Positions 16,879 to 25,013 of a stretch of DNA of 64,000 bases are shown in pieces. Source of the DNA: an uncultured Bacteroidota bacterium (GTDB lineage: Bacteria > Bacteroidota > Bacteroidia > Bacteroidales > P3); assembly GCA_902791695.1 (NCBI GenBank), contig CADAWR010000008.1:18709-82708 (forward strand). Direction: 5' to 3'. The notes under the pieces were generated by a model. That model ran no database searches, had not been told where the DNA came from, and saw nothing but the letters and a program-made list of their open reading frames with translations. How positions within the stretch are numbered: position 1 is the stretch's first letter; the number at the start of each line of letters is the position of its first letter. The position numbers and the translations under genes were made by a program.

Positions 16879-17618
16879 TACTCCTCCTCGAAGTCGTCGG
16901 GGATTTCCATGTCGTGGTAGACGTTGGTGACGTCTTCGTCCTCCTCGAGGATGCCTATGATTTTCATGACCTTGCGGATGGTCTCGGTGTCGACCTGGCG
17001 CAGGGTGTTGGGGATGCGCTGCAGTTCGGCGCTCTCACACTCGATGCCCTTCTGCTCAAGCATTTTGACCATGTTGCCGAAGTCTTCGTAGGCAGTGTAG
17101 AGGGTCAGGTATTCGTCGTCGACCTCCATCTCTTCCAGGCCGCCGTCGATGAGCTCCATCTCGAGTTCTTCAACGTCCATCTCGGGTTTGCGGGGCACCA
17201 CGAAGACGCCCTTGCGGGTGAAGAGGAAGGCGAGGCTGCCGTTGGTCTCCAGCGTGCCACCGTTCTTGTTCATGATGCTCTTCACGTTGGCGACGGTGCG
17301 GTTGTTGTTGTCCGAGAGGGCCTCGATGAAGAGGGCGATGCCGTGGTTCACATGGCACTCGAAGGTGAGTTCCATCATCTGGGCTGCATCCTTGTCGTTG
17401 GCCTTGTTGATGGAACGCTGCAGAGTGTCCTTGGGCATGTTGCAGCCACGGGCGTTCTGGATGAGCAGACGCAGGCGGGGGTTGCTGTCGGGGTCGGCAC
17501 CACCTTCGCGCACGGCGATGGTGACCTGTTTCAGAATGTTGCTCCACTGTTTCGAGCGCTTGGCATCGGCTGCTCCTTTGGCTCTCTTAATCTTTGACCA
17601 TTTGTTGTGTCCTGACAT
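16878..17618 (-). CDS. yebC: YebC/PmpR (TACO1) family translation/regulatory protein
   Basis: 246 residues with the conserved start MSGHNKWSKIKRAKGAADAKRSK and GGADPDSNPRLRLLIQNARGCNMPKDTLQRSI. YebC proteins were first described as transcription regulators and more recently as ribosome-associated factors. The acidic C-terminus ends in IPDDFEEE. Upstream, 37 nt separate it from trmB. Confidence 0.95.
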   Translation of the reverse strand: MSGHNKWSKIKRAKGAADAKRSKQWSNILKQVTIAVREGGADPDSNPRLRLLIQNARGCNMPKDTLQRSINKANDKDAAQMMELTFECHVNHGIALFIEALSDNNNRTVANVKSIMNKNGGTLETNGSLAFLFTRKGVFVVPRKPEMDVEELEMELIDGGLEEMEVDDEYLTLYTAYEDFGNMVKMLEQKGIECESAELQRIPNTLRQVDTETIRKVMKIIGILEEDEDVTNVYHDMEIPDDFEEE

Positions 17619-17655
17619 AATGATTGATGTTTTATTTGTTTGTTATTGTTTTATG

Positions 17656-18339
17656 TTAATTGTTTATCCACTTGATGTATGTGATAGGCTTGCCTTCTGC
17701 GAGGAACATGCGCTCGTAGAATGTCTGTGTTAGCTTGGCCTCGGCGAAGATGGCGCCGTCAATCGAGTCGGCGGGCACACTGTAGAGGTCGTTGGTGCTG
17801 GCGAGTATCTCCACGTTGCGTGTGGGCAGCACCTCGTTGAGGGTGTAGTCGTAGAGCTCCTGGCTGTCGGTCTTGAGGTGCATGACGCTCTGCGGGGCGA
17901 GGAAGCGGCTGTAGGTGTCGAGGAAGCGTGGCGCTGTGAGGCGTTTGTTTGGCTTCTTCAGCTGTGGGTCGCAGAAAGTGATCCATATCTCGCTCACCTC
18001 GCCGGGGGCGAAGAAGCGGTCTATCAGCTCTATGCGTGTGCGTATGAAAGCCACGTTGGGCAGCGGTTCCTCGACGGCGGTCTTGGCACCGCGCCATAGG
18101 CGTGCGCCCTTGATGTCGACACCTATGTAGTTGCGCTCCGGATGTATGCGTGCCAGCGCCAGAGTGTAGTCGCCCTTGCCGCATCCCAGCTCCAGCGTTA
18201 TGGGGTTGCCGTTGCCGAAATGCTCGTGCCACTTGCCCTTGAGGGCAAACCCCTCCTGCTCCAGTTGCTCGAAGCCTACCTGGAACAGGTTGGGGAACGT
18301 GAGGTTCTCGGCGAAGCGCTGCAGCTTGTGGTGTCCCAT
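17656..18339 (-). CDS. trmB: tRNA (guanine-N7-)-methyltransferase TrmB
   Basis: 227 residues. SAM-binding motif LELGCGKGDYTLALA, then YIGVDIKGARLWRGA and the TrmB signature ITFCDPQLKKPNKRLTAPRFLDTY; the C-terminal TQTFYERMF segment is also conserved. It forms m7G46 in tRNA. The start at 18339 follows the stop of the SPOR protein at 18344 by only 4 nt, so the two are probably co-transcribed. Confidence 0.95.
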   Translation of the reverse strand: MGHHKLQRFAENLTFPNLFQVGFEQLEQEGFALKGKWHEHFGNGNPITLELGCGKGDYTLALARIHPERNYIGVDIKGARLWRGAKTAVEEPLPNVAFIRTRIELIDRFFAPGEVSEIWITFCDPQLKKPNKRLTAPRFLDTYSRFLAPQSVMHLKTDSQELYDYTLNEVLPTRNVEILASTNDLYSVPADSIDGAIFAEAKLTQTFYERMFLAEGKPITYIKWINN

Positions 18340-18343
18340 CAGT

Positions 18344-20380
18344 TTACCACTTCTTGATAACCAGGTCGCCGTCGTACCAACTCTTCACGTGCTTGTACAG
18401 AGCCTCTGCCGCCGTCTGGCTGCTGGCACTGCCCATGCTCACGTAGTAGAGGTCGTTGAACTCTATGATGTAGGCGTCGCAGCCCATGTCGTGCAGCTTG
18501 GCGGTCATCTTGGCGGCGGTGTTCTTGTTGAGGTAGAAGCCTGCTATGAGGTCGAAGCCCTGCTTGCTGCCCTTCTCAACGTACACGTACACCGGCGAAT
18601 CCGTTGGCGGAGCTGCCTGTTTGCGGCGCTCTATCTCTTTCTGCTCGTCGGCCTTTACCTGCTGCACCTCGGCTGCGGTCTTCTGTCCGCCGTTGCCGGG
18701 TTGCAATCCGAGCTCGTCGGCCAGACGGTAGAGCATGTCGTCAAGTGCGCGGTAGCTCATCAGCTCGCTCTGCACCTTGCCGCGGCAGCTGCGTGCGTAG
18801 CGGTTCTTCAGGAACGATTCGTTGTAGTTGTAGATATAGTCGTCGTACGACAGCAGGCGCTGCACAGCGAAACGCTCGCCGAGCATCTGCTCGAGGCGTT
18901 CGTTGGCATACTGGCGTATGCGGTCCATCATCGGCACGCGGGCGCTGCTGAAGCCACGGTCGGCGAGATATGTGTTGATGTAGTCGCGCATGTAGATGCA
19001 CACCATGTCGCCCTGCTCGGCTATCTCGCGGCCTGAGTAGTCGATCATGTCGGGGTTGAAGGTGAACGGTGTCACTGCCGGAGCATCGATGTGTGTGGTG
19101 CTTTCCGTGGTGGTGGCAGGCTTTGCGCCGTTGTTGCGCGACAGCAGGTAGTAGGCGGCACCGCCGCAGAGCAGCAGCAATGCCAGTATTATCAGTATTA
19201 TCGGCCATATGCGGCGCTTCTTGTCGTCGTCCTTGTTCGCTTTCTTCTCGGCGCGGCGGCGCTCCTTCTCGGCCTTCTTCTCAGCCTTGGTGGCCTGTTT
19301 CTCGGCCTCGCGGCGCTGACGCTCTTCCTGAGCCAGCTGTGCGGTGGCCTGCTTGGCGGTGTCCATATTGGCGTTGCTGCGTGCTGCTGCCTCGGCCTTG
19401 GCGTTCTCGCGTGCAGCCATGGCTGCCAGTGCGGCGGCCTTCTTCTCGGCCTTGATGCGTTCCTTCTCGGCCTTGGCGTCAGCCTTGGCGGCCTCCTTCT
19501 CGGCTTTACGGCGGCTGGCCTCGGCCTGCTTCTCGGCCTTGATACGCTCCTTCTCGGCGCGCTCCTCAGCCTTGCGCATCTCTTCGGCGGCTTTGCGCTT
19601 CTCCTCGGCCTCGCGTTTCTCAGCTTCTTTGCGCTGCTTCTCGAGCATCTCCTCCTCGTAGCGCTGTTGCTCGGCGGCTTTCTTCTCCAACTTGATGCGC
19701 TCGGCCTCGGCTTTCTTCTCGGCCTTGATGCGCTCCTTCTCTGTACGCTCGTCGGCCTTCGGGTCGCTGGTGGGCATATCCTTCTCCATGTCTTCCAGTT
19801 TCTTCAGGCTCTCGTCCCAGTGGCTTTCCTCCTTGCCGGGCATAGGCTCGGGCACGGCGACAGGCTCTTGTACGGGCTCCGGCTCCACTTCGACTGCCGG
19901 CGCTTCCTGAGTGGGAGTCTCCTCCTCGTCGAAGCGTGCGAATGGATCCTCCTCGCCTTCGTGGTCGTAGGTCTTCACATCCTGCAGCGGCATTTCGCCC
20001 TTGCTGTCGGCGTCGAGCACCAGTCCTTCGGTCATCTTGAAGCCGAAGGTGCGCTTGTCGTCGCAGGTGAGGGTGCCGAGGCGTCCGAAGGTGTGGCGTC
20101 CGCTGCGCTTCACCTTGTCGGTGAGGGCGTCGATATAGTTGAGCCACATCTGCTTGGCCACCTCCTCGTTGATGCATTCGCGTTCGGCGAGCACCTTGAC
20201 GATGTCGCATTCCTCATCGCTTGCCTCGCTGAAGGCTATGGCGCGGCCGGCGGGGTAGTAGGTGTGGGTTGCGGGGTCGTGGTAAGCGGTGCGCTGCACG
20301 GTGTCCAATGTTCCAATGCCGGGCATCACTACTTTCTGCCCTTTCTCAAGCAATTCGACAATTAAGTCAGTTATGTTCAT
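18344..20380 (-). CDS. HU-CCDC81 / coiled-coil / TM / SPOR protein with expanded KAEKE coil
   Basis: 678 residues. The N-terminus (1-125) has the CCDC81-like HU fold of Bacteroidetes (VVMPGIGTL, HTFGRLGTL). A Pro/Glu-rich linker (~140-200) leads to a very long, highly charged helix (212-388) built on KAEKKAEAERIK-type repeats, then a membrane helix (391-413, IWPIILIILALLLL). The periplasmic part ends with a SPOR domain (~601-678), which binds denuded septal peptidoglycan. Family members usually have a short linker; here the cytosolic coil is about 175 residues. The architecture could link a cytosolic HU-like domain to the division site, which is inference. Confidence 0.82.
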   Translation of the reverse strand: MNITDLIVELLEKGQKVVMPGIGTLDTVQRTAYHDPATHTYYPAGRAIAFSEASDEECDIVKVLAERECINEEVAKQMWLNYIDALTDKVKRSGRHTFGRLGTLTCDDKRTFGFKMTEGLVLDADSKGEMPLQDVKTYDHEGEEDPFARFDEEETPTQEAPAVEVEPEPVQEPVAVPEPMPGKEESHWDESLKKLEDMEKDMPTSDPKADERTEKERIKAEKKAEAERIKLEKKAAEQQRYEEEMLEKQRKEAEKREAEEKRKAAEEMRKAEERAEKERIKAEKQAEASRRKAEKEAAKADAKAEKERIKAEKKAAALAAMAARENAKAEAAARSNANMDTAKQATAQLAQEERQRREAEKQATKAEKKAEKERRRAEKKANKDDDKKRRIWPIILIILALLLLCGGAAYYLLSRNNGAKPATTTESTTHIDAPAVTPFTFNPDMIDYSGREIAEQGDMVCIYMRDYINTYLADRGFSSARVPMMDRIRQYANERLEQMLGERFAVQRLLSYDDYIYNYNESFLKNRYARSCRGKVQSELMSYRALDDMLYRLADELGLQPGNGGQKTAAEVQQVKADEQKEIERRKQAAPPTDSPVYVYVEKGSKQGFDLIAGFYLNKNTAAKMTAKLHDMGCDAYIIEFNDLYYVSMGSASSQTAAEALYKHVKSWYDGDLVIKKW

Positions 20381-20406
20381 ATCGTTTGTTCTTTATTTTC
20401 GTCTGT

Positions 20407-21171
20407 CTATTTGTGTCGGGCCAGCCAAGCCTCGGCTTCGGCAAGGTCGGCGGGGGTGTCAATGCCGATGTTGGCATGTTCGGTGTCGCGCACGGCTATG
20501 GTGTAGCCGTTCGACATCCAGCGGAGCTGTTCCAGCTTCTCGCACTCTTCGAGTGTGGCCGGTGCCAGCTTGCAGAGCCGTTCGAGCACCTCGGAACGGA
20601 AAGCGTAGACGCCCACGTGCTTGTAGTAGGCCATGCCGTCGAGCCATCTGTCCTGCTCCACGTCGCGGCGGTAGGGGATAGGCTGGCGACTGAAGTAGAG
20701 GGCGCGGCCGCTGCAGTCGCACACCACCTTGACGTTGTTTGGCGACAGCAGCTCGTCCAAGGTGCGTATGGGTGTGCGCAGGGTTGCTATGTCGGTGCCT
20801 TCGCCGCGGAAACAGTCAATCAGAGCTGCTATCTGGCCCTCTTCCACAAAAGGCTCGTCGCCCTGAATGTTGACCACCACGTCGTAGTGCTCGCCCTGCT
20901 CATTGAGGCGCCGCAGCACCTCGCCACAGCGGTCGGTACCGCTGCGGTGCGCCGTCGAGGTCATCATGGCCGCCTGTTGGCCGCCGATGGCCTGCACGTG
21001 GCCAAGGATGCGCTCGTCGTCGGTTGCCACCACGGCACGGTCCACTCCGCTCATACCGTTGGCCTTGCGCCATACGCGCGACACGATGCTCTCGCCGCCC
21101 AGCATGGCCAGCGGCTTGCCGGGGAAGCGTGTCGACGCATATCTCGCAGGTATGACTATCAGTGTCTTCAT
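20407..21171 (-). CDS. kdsB: 3-deoxy-manno-octulosonate cytidylyltransferase (CMP-Kdo synthetase)
   Basis: 254 residues. Activates Kdo with CTP for lipid A-core synthesis. N-terminal IPARYASTRFPGKPLAMLGG, VATDDERI, TSTAHRSGTDRCGEV and VVNIQGDEPFV are diagnostic. Its start overlaps the stop of the deoxynucleoside kinase gene by 4 nt. It shows that the organism makes a Gram-negative outer membrane. Confidence 0.96.
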   Translation of the reverse strand: MKTLIVIPARYASTRFPGKPLAMLGGESIVSRVWRKANGMSGVDRAVVATDDERILGHVQAIGGQQAAMMTSTAHRSGTDRCGEVLRRLNEQGEHYDVVVNIQGDEPFVEEGQIAALIDCFRGEGTDIATLRTPIRTLDELLSPNNVKVVCDCSGRALYFSRQPIPYRRDVEQDRWLDGMAYYKHVGVYAFRSEVLERLCKLAPATLEECEKLEQLRWMSNGYTIAVRDTEHANIGIDTPADLAEAEAWLARHK

Positions 21172-21785
21172 CCTCTGAACAAGCTGTTAAACTCAGCGTC
21201 TATGCGGTTGATTATTTGTCCCAGGTCTTCGCGGCTCTCCACGAAATCGCACTCCTCCATGTCAACCACGAGCATCTTGCCCTCGTAGTTCTCGGCCCAT
21301 TTCTCGTAGCGGTCGTTGAGGTTGGTGAGGTAGTCGAGGCGGATGCCCGTCTCCAGTTCGCGGCCGCGCTTCTGGATGTGGCGTATAAGCGTAGGCACGT
21401 CGCTCTTCAGGTAAATCAGCAAGTCGGGCTGCGGCAGCAGCGAGTATGTCATCTCGAAAATGTCGGTGTAGGTGGCCAGGTCGCGCGAAGTCATCAGACC
21501 CATACCTTGCAGGTTGGGGGCGAAGACGTAGGCGTCGTCGAAGAGCGACCGGTCGCGTATGAAGTTCTCGCCGCTGCGGTTCAGTTCGCTGAGCTGTTTG
21601 ATGTTGGCGTAGAGCGAGTAGACCATCATGTTGAACGACCAGCGACGCATGTCCTCGTAGAAACTGTTGAGGTAGGGGTTTTCCTCCGCCGAGCCCGAGA
21701 TGGCTCTGTATCCGTAGTGCTTCGACAGCAGCTTGGTCAGCTCTGTCTTTCCTGCTCCGATATTGCCCGAAATTGCTATCTGCAT
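21168..21785 (-). CDS. Deoxynucleoside kinase family protein
   Basis: 205 residues. P-loop SGNIGAGKTEL at the N-terminus, FIRDRSLFDDAYVFA (the DRS motif) and the lid region IQKRGRELETGIRLDYL match the dNK/dGK family that phosphorylates deoxynucleosides for salvage. A longer version starting at 21869 would begin ahead of the likely transcription start set by the promoter at 21867-21874, so 21785 is preferred. kdsB overlaps its stop. Confidence 0.9.
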   Translation of the reverse strand: MQIAISGNIGAGKTELTKLLSKHYGYRAISGSAEENPYLNSFYEDMRRWSFNMMVYSLYANIKQLSELNRSGENFIRDRSLFDDAYVFAPNLQGMGLMTSRDLATYTDIFEMTYSLLPQPDLLIYLKSDVPTLIRHIQKRGRELETGIRLDYLTNLNDRYEKWAENYEGKMLVVDMEECDFVESREDLGQIINRIDAEFNSLFRG

Positions 21786-21866
21786 ATACTTTCCTTCACG
21801 CCGAACAGCGCTCTTCCGGCTGAAAAAGAGCTGCTTGGCAGTTTTACATCGTTTTATTCTAAACGG

Positions 21867-21874
21867 CAAATATA
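21867..21874 (-). promoter_or_regulatory. Promoter -7 element for the kinase-kdsB genes
   Basis: TATATTTG on the minus strand, giving a ~75-nt leader before 21785. A clear TTTG partner at the usual distance is not seen. Confidence 0.5.
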
Positions 21875-21966
21875 CGAATATTTTTTAATCTATTATTGTT
21901 TTTTGCACAATTTGGCCGAAAAAAAAGCCTTCTCCCACCGTCATCCCTCCGTCCCTTCTCCGTCTC

Positions 21967-22032
21967 TTCACCGGTTGTTCACCGGTTGTTCGACGGTTTA
22001 AACCGTTAAACAACCGGTGAACAACCGGTGAA
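21967..22032. repeat. Palindromic intergenic element, copy A
   Basis: A 33+33 nt inverted repeat centred on CGGTTTAAACCG (21994-22005) with 2 mismatches. The arms are built of repeated ACCGGTTGTTC units, and GAGCGGGTACGG motifs follow on the right. It lies between the divergent kinase and nadC genes, so it is not a shared 3' terminator. Copies B and C are at 36852 and 63503. The rest of 21786-22219 holds only promoters. Confidence 0.85.
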
Positions 22033-22121
22033 CAGTCGGAGCGGGTACGGAGCGGGTACGGCCCGCAAAGAGGGCGAAGCCCTGCCTTTGGGGCTGGACC
22101 ATTGCGGGGTTGCACAAGTTT

Positions 22122-22154
22122 TTTGGGCAGATATTTAAAAAAGTCGTATCTTTG
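22122..22154 (+). promoter_or_regulatory. Promoter of nadC
   Basis: TTTG at 22122-22125, a 21-nt spacer, TATCTTTG at 22147-22154; start codon at 22220. Confidence 0.7.
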
Positions 22155-22219
22155 CAGCGGCGCATGGTGGTGTCGAAAGCCTGCCGTGGTGCTGTGATTG
22201 TATTGTAAAACATATTGTT

Positions 22220-23065
22220 ATGCAGAAGATAGACAACCTCGATGAAATCATCGTTTCGGCTTTGCGTGAGGATGTGGGCGACGGCGACCACTCGACGCTG
22301 GCTTGCATTCCGCCCGACGCCACGGGCACGGCCAAGATGGTGATGAAACAGGCGGGCATCCTTTGTGGCGCCGAAGTGGGCCGTAGGGTGTTCGAAATAG
22401 TGGACAGCACACTGAAAGTGAGCCTATTGAAGCACGACGGCGACGCCGTGGAGGTGGGCGACATGGTGATGACCATCGAGGGCCACAGCGGCTCCATACT
22501 CACGGCCGAGCGTACGGCGCTGAACTTCATGCAGCGCCTGTCGGGCATAGCCACCGAGACGGGACGCATGGTGAAGATGCTGGAGGGCTTGAACACCAAG
22601 CTCCTCGACACCCGCAAGACCACGCCGAACATGCGCCTGTTGGAGAAGTACGCCGTCAAGTGCGGCGGCGGCACCAACCACCGCATAGGCCTGTACGACA
22701 TGGTGATGCTCAAGGACAACCACATCGACTTTGCCGGCGGCATCGAGGCTGCCATCGACCGCACCAACAAGTACTTGAAAGAGAAGGGCAAGGACCTGCG
22801 CATCGAGGTTGAGGTGCGCGACCTGGACGAGCTGCAGCGCGTGCTCGACCACGGCGGTGTGCACCGCATCATGCTCGACAACTTCACGCCGGAGCTGCTG
22901 GCCGAGGCCGTGAAGCGCATCGGCGGCCGCTACGAGACAGAGGCCAGCGGCGGTATCACCGAGGCGACACTGCGCCGCTATGCCGAGACGGGCGTCGACT
23001 TCATCAGCGTTGGTGCTCTCACGCACCACATAAAGAGCCTCGACATATCGCTCCTTAAGAAATAA
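22220..23065 (+). CDS. nadC: Nicotinate-nucleotide pyrophosphorylase (carboxylating)
   Basis: 281 residues. Converts quinolinate and PRPP to nicotinate mononucleotide in de novo NAD synthesis. Signatures: REDVGDGDHST, LTAERTALNFMQRLSGIAT, LDTRKTTPNMRLLEKYAVKCGGGTNHR, MLKDNHI and EASGGI. Full length. nadA and nadB are not in the window. The RNA methyltransferase gene follows after 8 nt. Confidence 0.96.
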   Translation: MQKIDNLDEIIVSALREDVGDGDHSTLACIPPDATGTAKMVMKQAGILCGAEVGRRVFEIVDSTLKVSLLKHDGDAVEVGDMVMTIEGHSGSILTAERTALNFMQRLSGIATETGRMVKMLEGLNTKLLDTRKTTPNMRLLEKYAVKCGGGTNHRIGLYDMVMLKDNHIDFAGGIEAAIDRTNKYLKEKGKDLRIEVEVRDLDELQRVLDHGGVHRIMLDNFTPELLAEAVKRIGGRYETEASGGITEATLRRYAETGVDFISVGALTHHIKSLDISLLKK

Positions 23066-23073
23066 AGACGACA

Positions 23074-24300
23074 ATGATAATACAGAAAGAACGTGGAAAG
23101 GTGGTGACCGGCAATGCGGCGCCGCGCGAGAAATTCAGAATGGTGGCCAAGACGATGGTGAGCCTCGAAGAGGTGCTTGCCGACGAGCTGCGCGAGCTTG
23201 GTGCAGAAGAGGTTACCGTGGGTAACCGCGCTGTGGAGTTTGTGGGCGACATGCGCATGCTCTACCGCGCCAACTACTGCTGTCGCACGGCTCTGGCCAT
23301 CCTAAAGCCCTTTGCCGAGTTTGACGCCAACAACGACCAGGAGCTCTACGACCAGGTGTACAAGATACGCTGGGAGAAGATACTGGACTGCGACTGCACC
23401 TTCATGATTGACTCGACGACCAGCGGCGAGGTGTTCACACACAGCTACTATGCAGCCCTCAAGACCAAGGATGCCATAGTGGACCGCTTCCGCCGCAATT
23501 TCGGTAAGCGCCCGAGCATAGACACCGAGATGCCCGACTACAAGTTCAACCTGCACATACGCGACAACCATGTCACGCTGCTGATGAACGCCAGTGGCGA
23601 CTCGCTGCACAAGCGCGGCTACCGTCAGGGCGTAGGTGTGGCCCCCATCAACGAAGTGCTTGCCGCCGGACTGCTGAAGCTTGCCGGCTGGAAGTGCGAC
23701 TGCAACTTCTACGACCCCATGTGCGGCTCGGGCACCATGCTTATAGAGGCCGCCATGATGGCCAACAACATACCGGCGCAGTACTACCGCGGCAACAAGT
23801 TCGGTTTCATGCGTTGGAAAGAGTTCAACCTAGGCGAGTGGAAGAGCGTCAAGAATGACGAGGACCGCAAGATAGGCAGCCTCGACTTCGAGTGCGAGAT
23901 ATGGGGCAACGATATCGACGAGCAGGTGATACAGCAGTGCGAGAAGAACCTTGAGTACACCAAGTTGCACCACGACGTGATGCTGCACATAGGCGATTTT
24001 GCCGACCAGGAGCCGCCGGAGGGCAAGACCCTGATTGTCACCAACCCGCCTTACGGCGAGCGCATCAAGGTGGAAGACCTCAACGCCATGTACGAGAAGT
24101 TGGGCGACACTTTCAAGCAGAAGTACGGCAAGGACTGCGATGTGTGGCTCATCACCAGCGACTTCGAGGCCATGAAGCACATAGGGCTGCACCCCTCGCG
24201 CAAGATACCGGTGCAGAACGGTGCCCTCGACTGCCGTTTCCTGCACTTCGAGCTGTACGACGGCTCGAAGAAGGACAAGTACCAGCAGGATGCTGAGTAG
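23074..24300 (+). CDS. THUMP-domain 23S rRNA (guanine-N2) methyltransferase, RlmL-N/YpsC type
   Basis: 408 residues. An N-terminal THUMP RNA-binding region (about 20-170) precedes a SAM-methyltransferase domain with NFYDPMCGSGTMLIEAAMMA and the N-methylation motif VTNPPYGER. Length and layout match the single-domain relatives of E. coli RlmL. An alternative start at the MVAKTMVSLEEVLADEL segment would match the usual N-terminus of the family better, so the first ~20 residues are uncertain. It overlaps the queG start by 11 nt. Confidence 0.88.
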   Translation: MIIQKERGKVVTGNAAPREKFRMVAKTMVSLEEVLADELRELGAEEVTVGNRAVEFVGDMRMLYRANYCCRTALAILKPFAEFDANNDQELYDQVYKIRWEKILDCDCTFMIDSTTSGEVFTHSYYAALKTKDAIVDRFRRNFGKRPSIDTEMPDYKFNLHIRDNHVTLLMNASGDSLHKRGYRQGVGVAPINEVLAAGLLKLAGWKCDCNFYDPMCGSGTMLIEAAMMANNIPAQYYRGNKFGFMRWKEFNLGEWKSVKNDEDRKIGSLDFECEIWGNDIDEQVIQQCEKNLEYTKLHHDVMLHIGDFADQEPPEGKTLIVTNPPYGERIKVEDLNAMYEKLGDTFKQKYGKDCDVWLITSDFEAMKHIGLHPSRKIPVQNGALDCRFLHFELYDGSKKDKYQQDAE

Positions 24301-24994
24301 TGCAGAGATTAAGCGGGCGGCGTTGACTGTGGGCTTTGACGCCTGCGGTGTGGCGCCTGCCGGGGCGCTTACCGACGAAGAATACCCGCTGCGGCAGTGG
24401 CTGGCCAAGGGCTGGCACGGTGGGTTGGACTACATGGAACGCAACGTTGACAAACGTATGGATCCGCGGCAATTATTGCCGGGCGCGCGGAGCGTTATAT
24501 GCTGTGTGAGCGCCTATCCGCCGCCGGAGACGGCTGGAGGCGTGGCGGCATACGCACGTACACGCGAGTACCATAAGGTGGTCAAGAATATGCTGTTTGC
24601 TTTGCGCGAGCAGCTCGGAATAGAAGGGAAATGCTGCTGCGACACGGTGCCTATCAGCGATAAGCACTGGGCGACGCGCGCCGGTCTGGGATGGATAGGG
24701 CGCCACACGCTGCTCGTCACCGAGCGATGGGGCTCATGGGTTAATCTCGGCGAGATAGTGACTATCGAGGAGTGCGACGTCTACGACACGCCGCTGCCGT
24801 CGGGCTGTACCGACTGCAACCTCTGCGTTGAGGCGTGCCCCAACCACGCTATCGGCGACAAGATGATTGACGTTCGCCGCTGCACAGCCTACTACACCAC
24901 GCACCACCAGCGAGAGCTGCCGCCGGAAGTCGACGCCCACGGCTACACGCAGGGCTGCGACATCTGCCAGCTGGCCTGCCCCTACAACAGATGA
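24290..24994 (+). CDS. queG: Epoxyqueuosine reductase QueG, C-terminally short
   Basis: 234 residues. Reduces epoxyqueuosine to queuosine in tRNA, using cobalamin and two 4Fe-4S clusters. FDACGVAP, WLAKGWHGGLDYMERNVDKRMDPRQLLPGARSVI, ATRAGLGWIGRHTLLV, CTDCNLCVEACPNHAI and GCDICQLACPYNR are the family motifs. The protein stops one residue after the last cluster motif, whereas QueG is normally about 300 residues or more with another 50-80 residues here. No continuation is visible in other frames. It may be a naturally short form or a 3' truncation. Confidence 0.85.
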   Translation: MLSSAEIKRAALTVGFDACGVAPAGALTDEEYPLRQWLAKGWHGGLDYMERNVDKRMDPRQLLPGARSVICCVSAYPPPETAGGVAAYARTREYHKVVKNMLFALREQLGIEGKCCCDTVPISDKHWATRAGLGWIGRHTLLVTERWGSWVNLGEIVTIEECDVYDTPLPSGCTDCNLCVEACPNHAIGDKMIDVRRCTAYYTTHHQRELPPEVDAHGYTQGCDICQLACPYNR

Positions 24995-25013
24995 CACATT
25001 TACTATAAACAAT

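Noticed and set aside
19091-20365. 424-codon leucine/glycine-rich frame antisense to the SPOR protein
   Set aside because: It is the complement of Lys/Ala/Glu repeats and has no independent support.
18344-20380. DNA tandem repeat in the SPOR gene as a mobile element
   Set aside because: The repetition follows from the coding of a KAEKE helix and stays in frame; there are no element ends.
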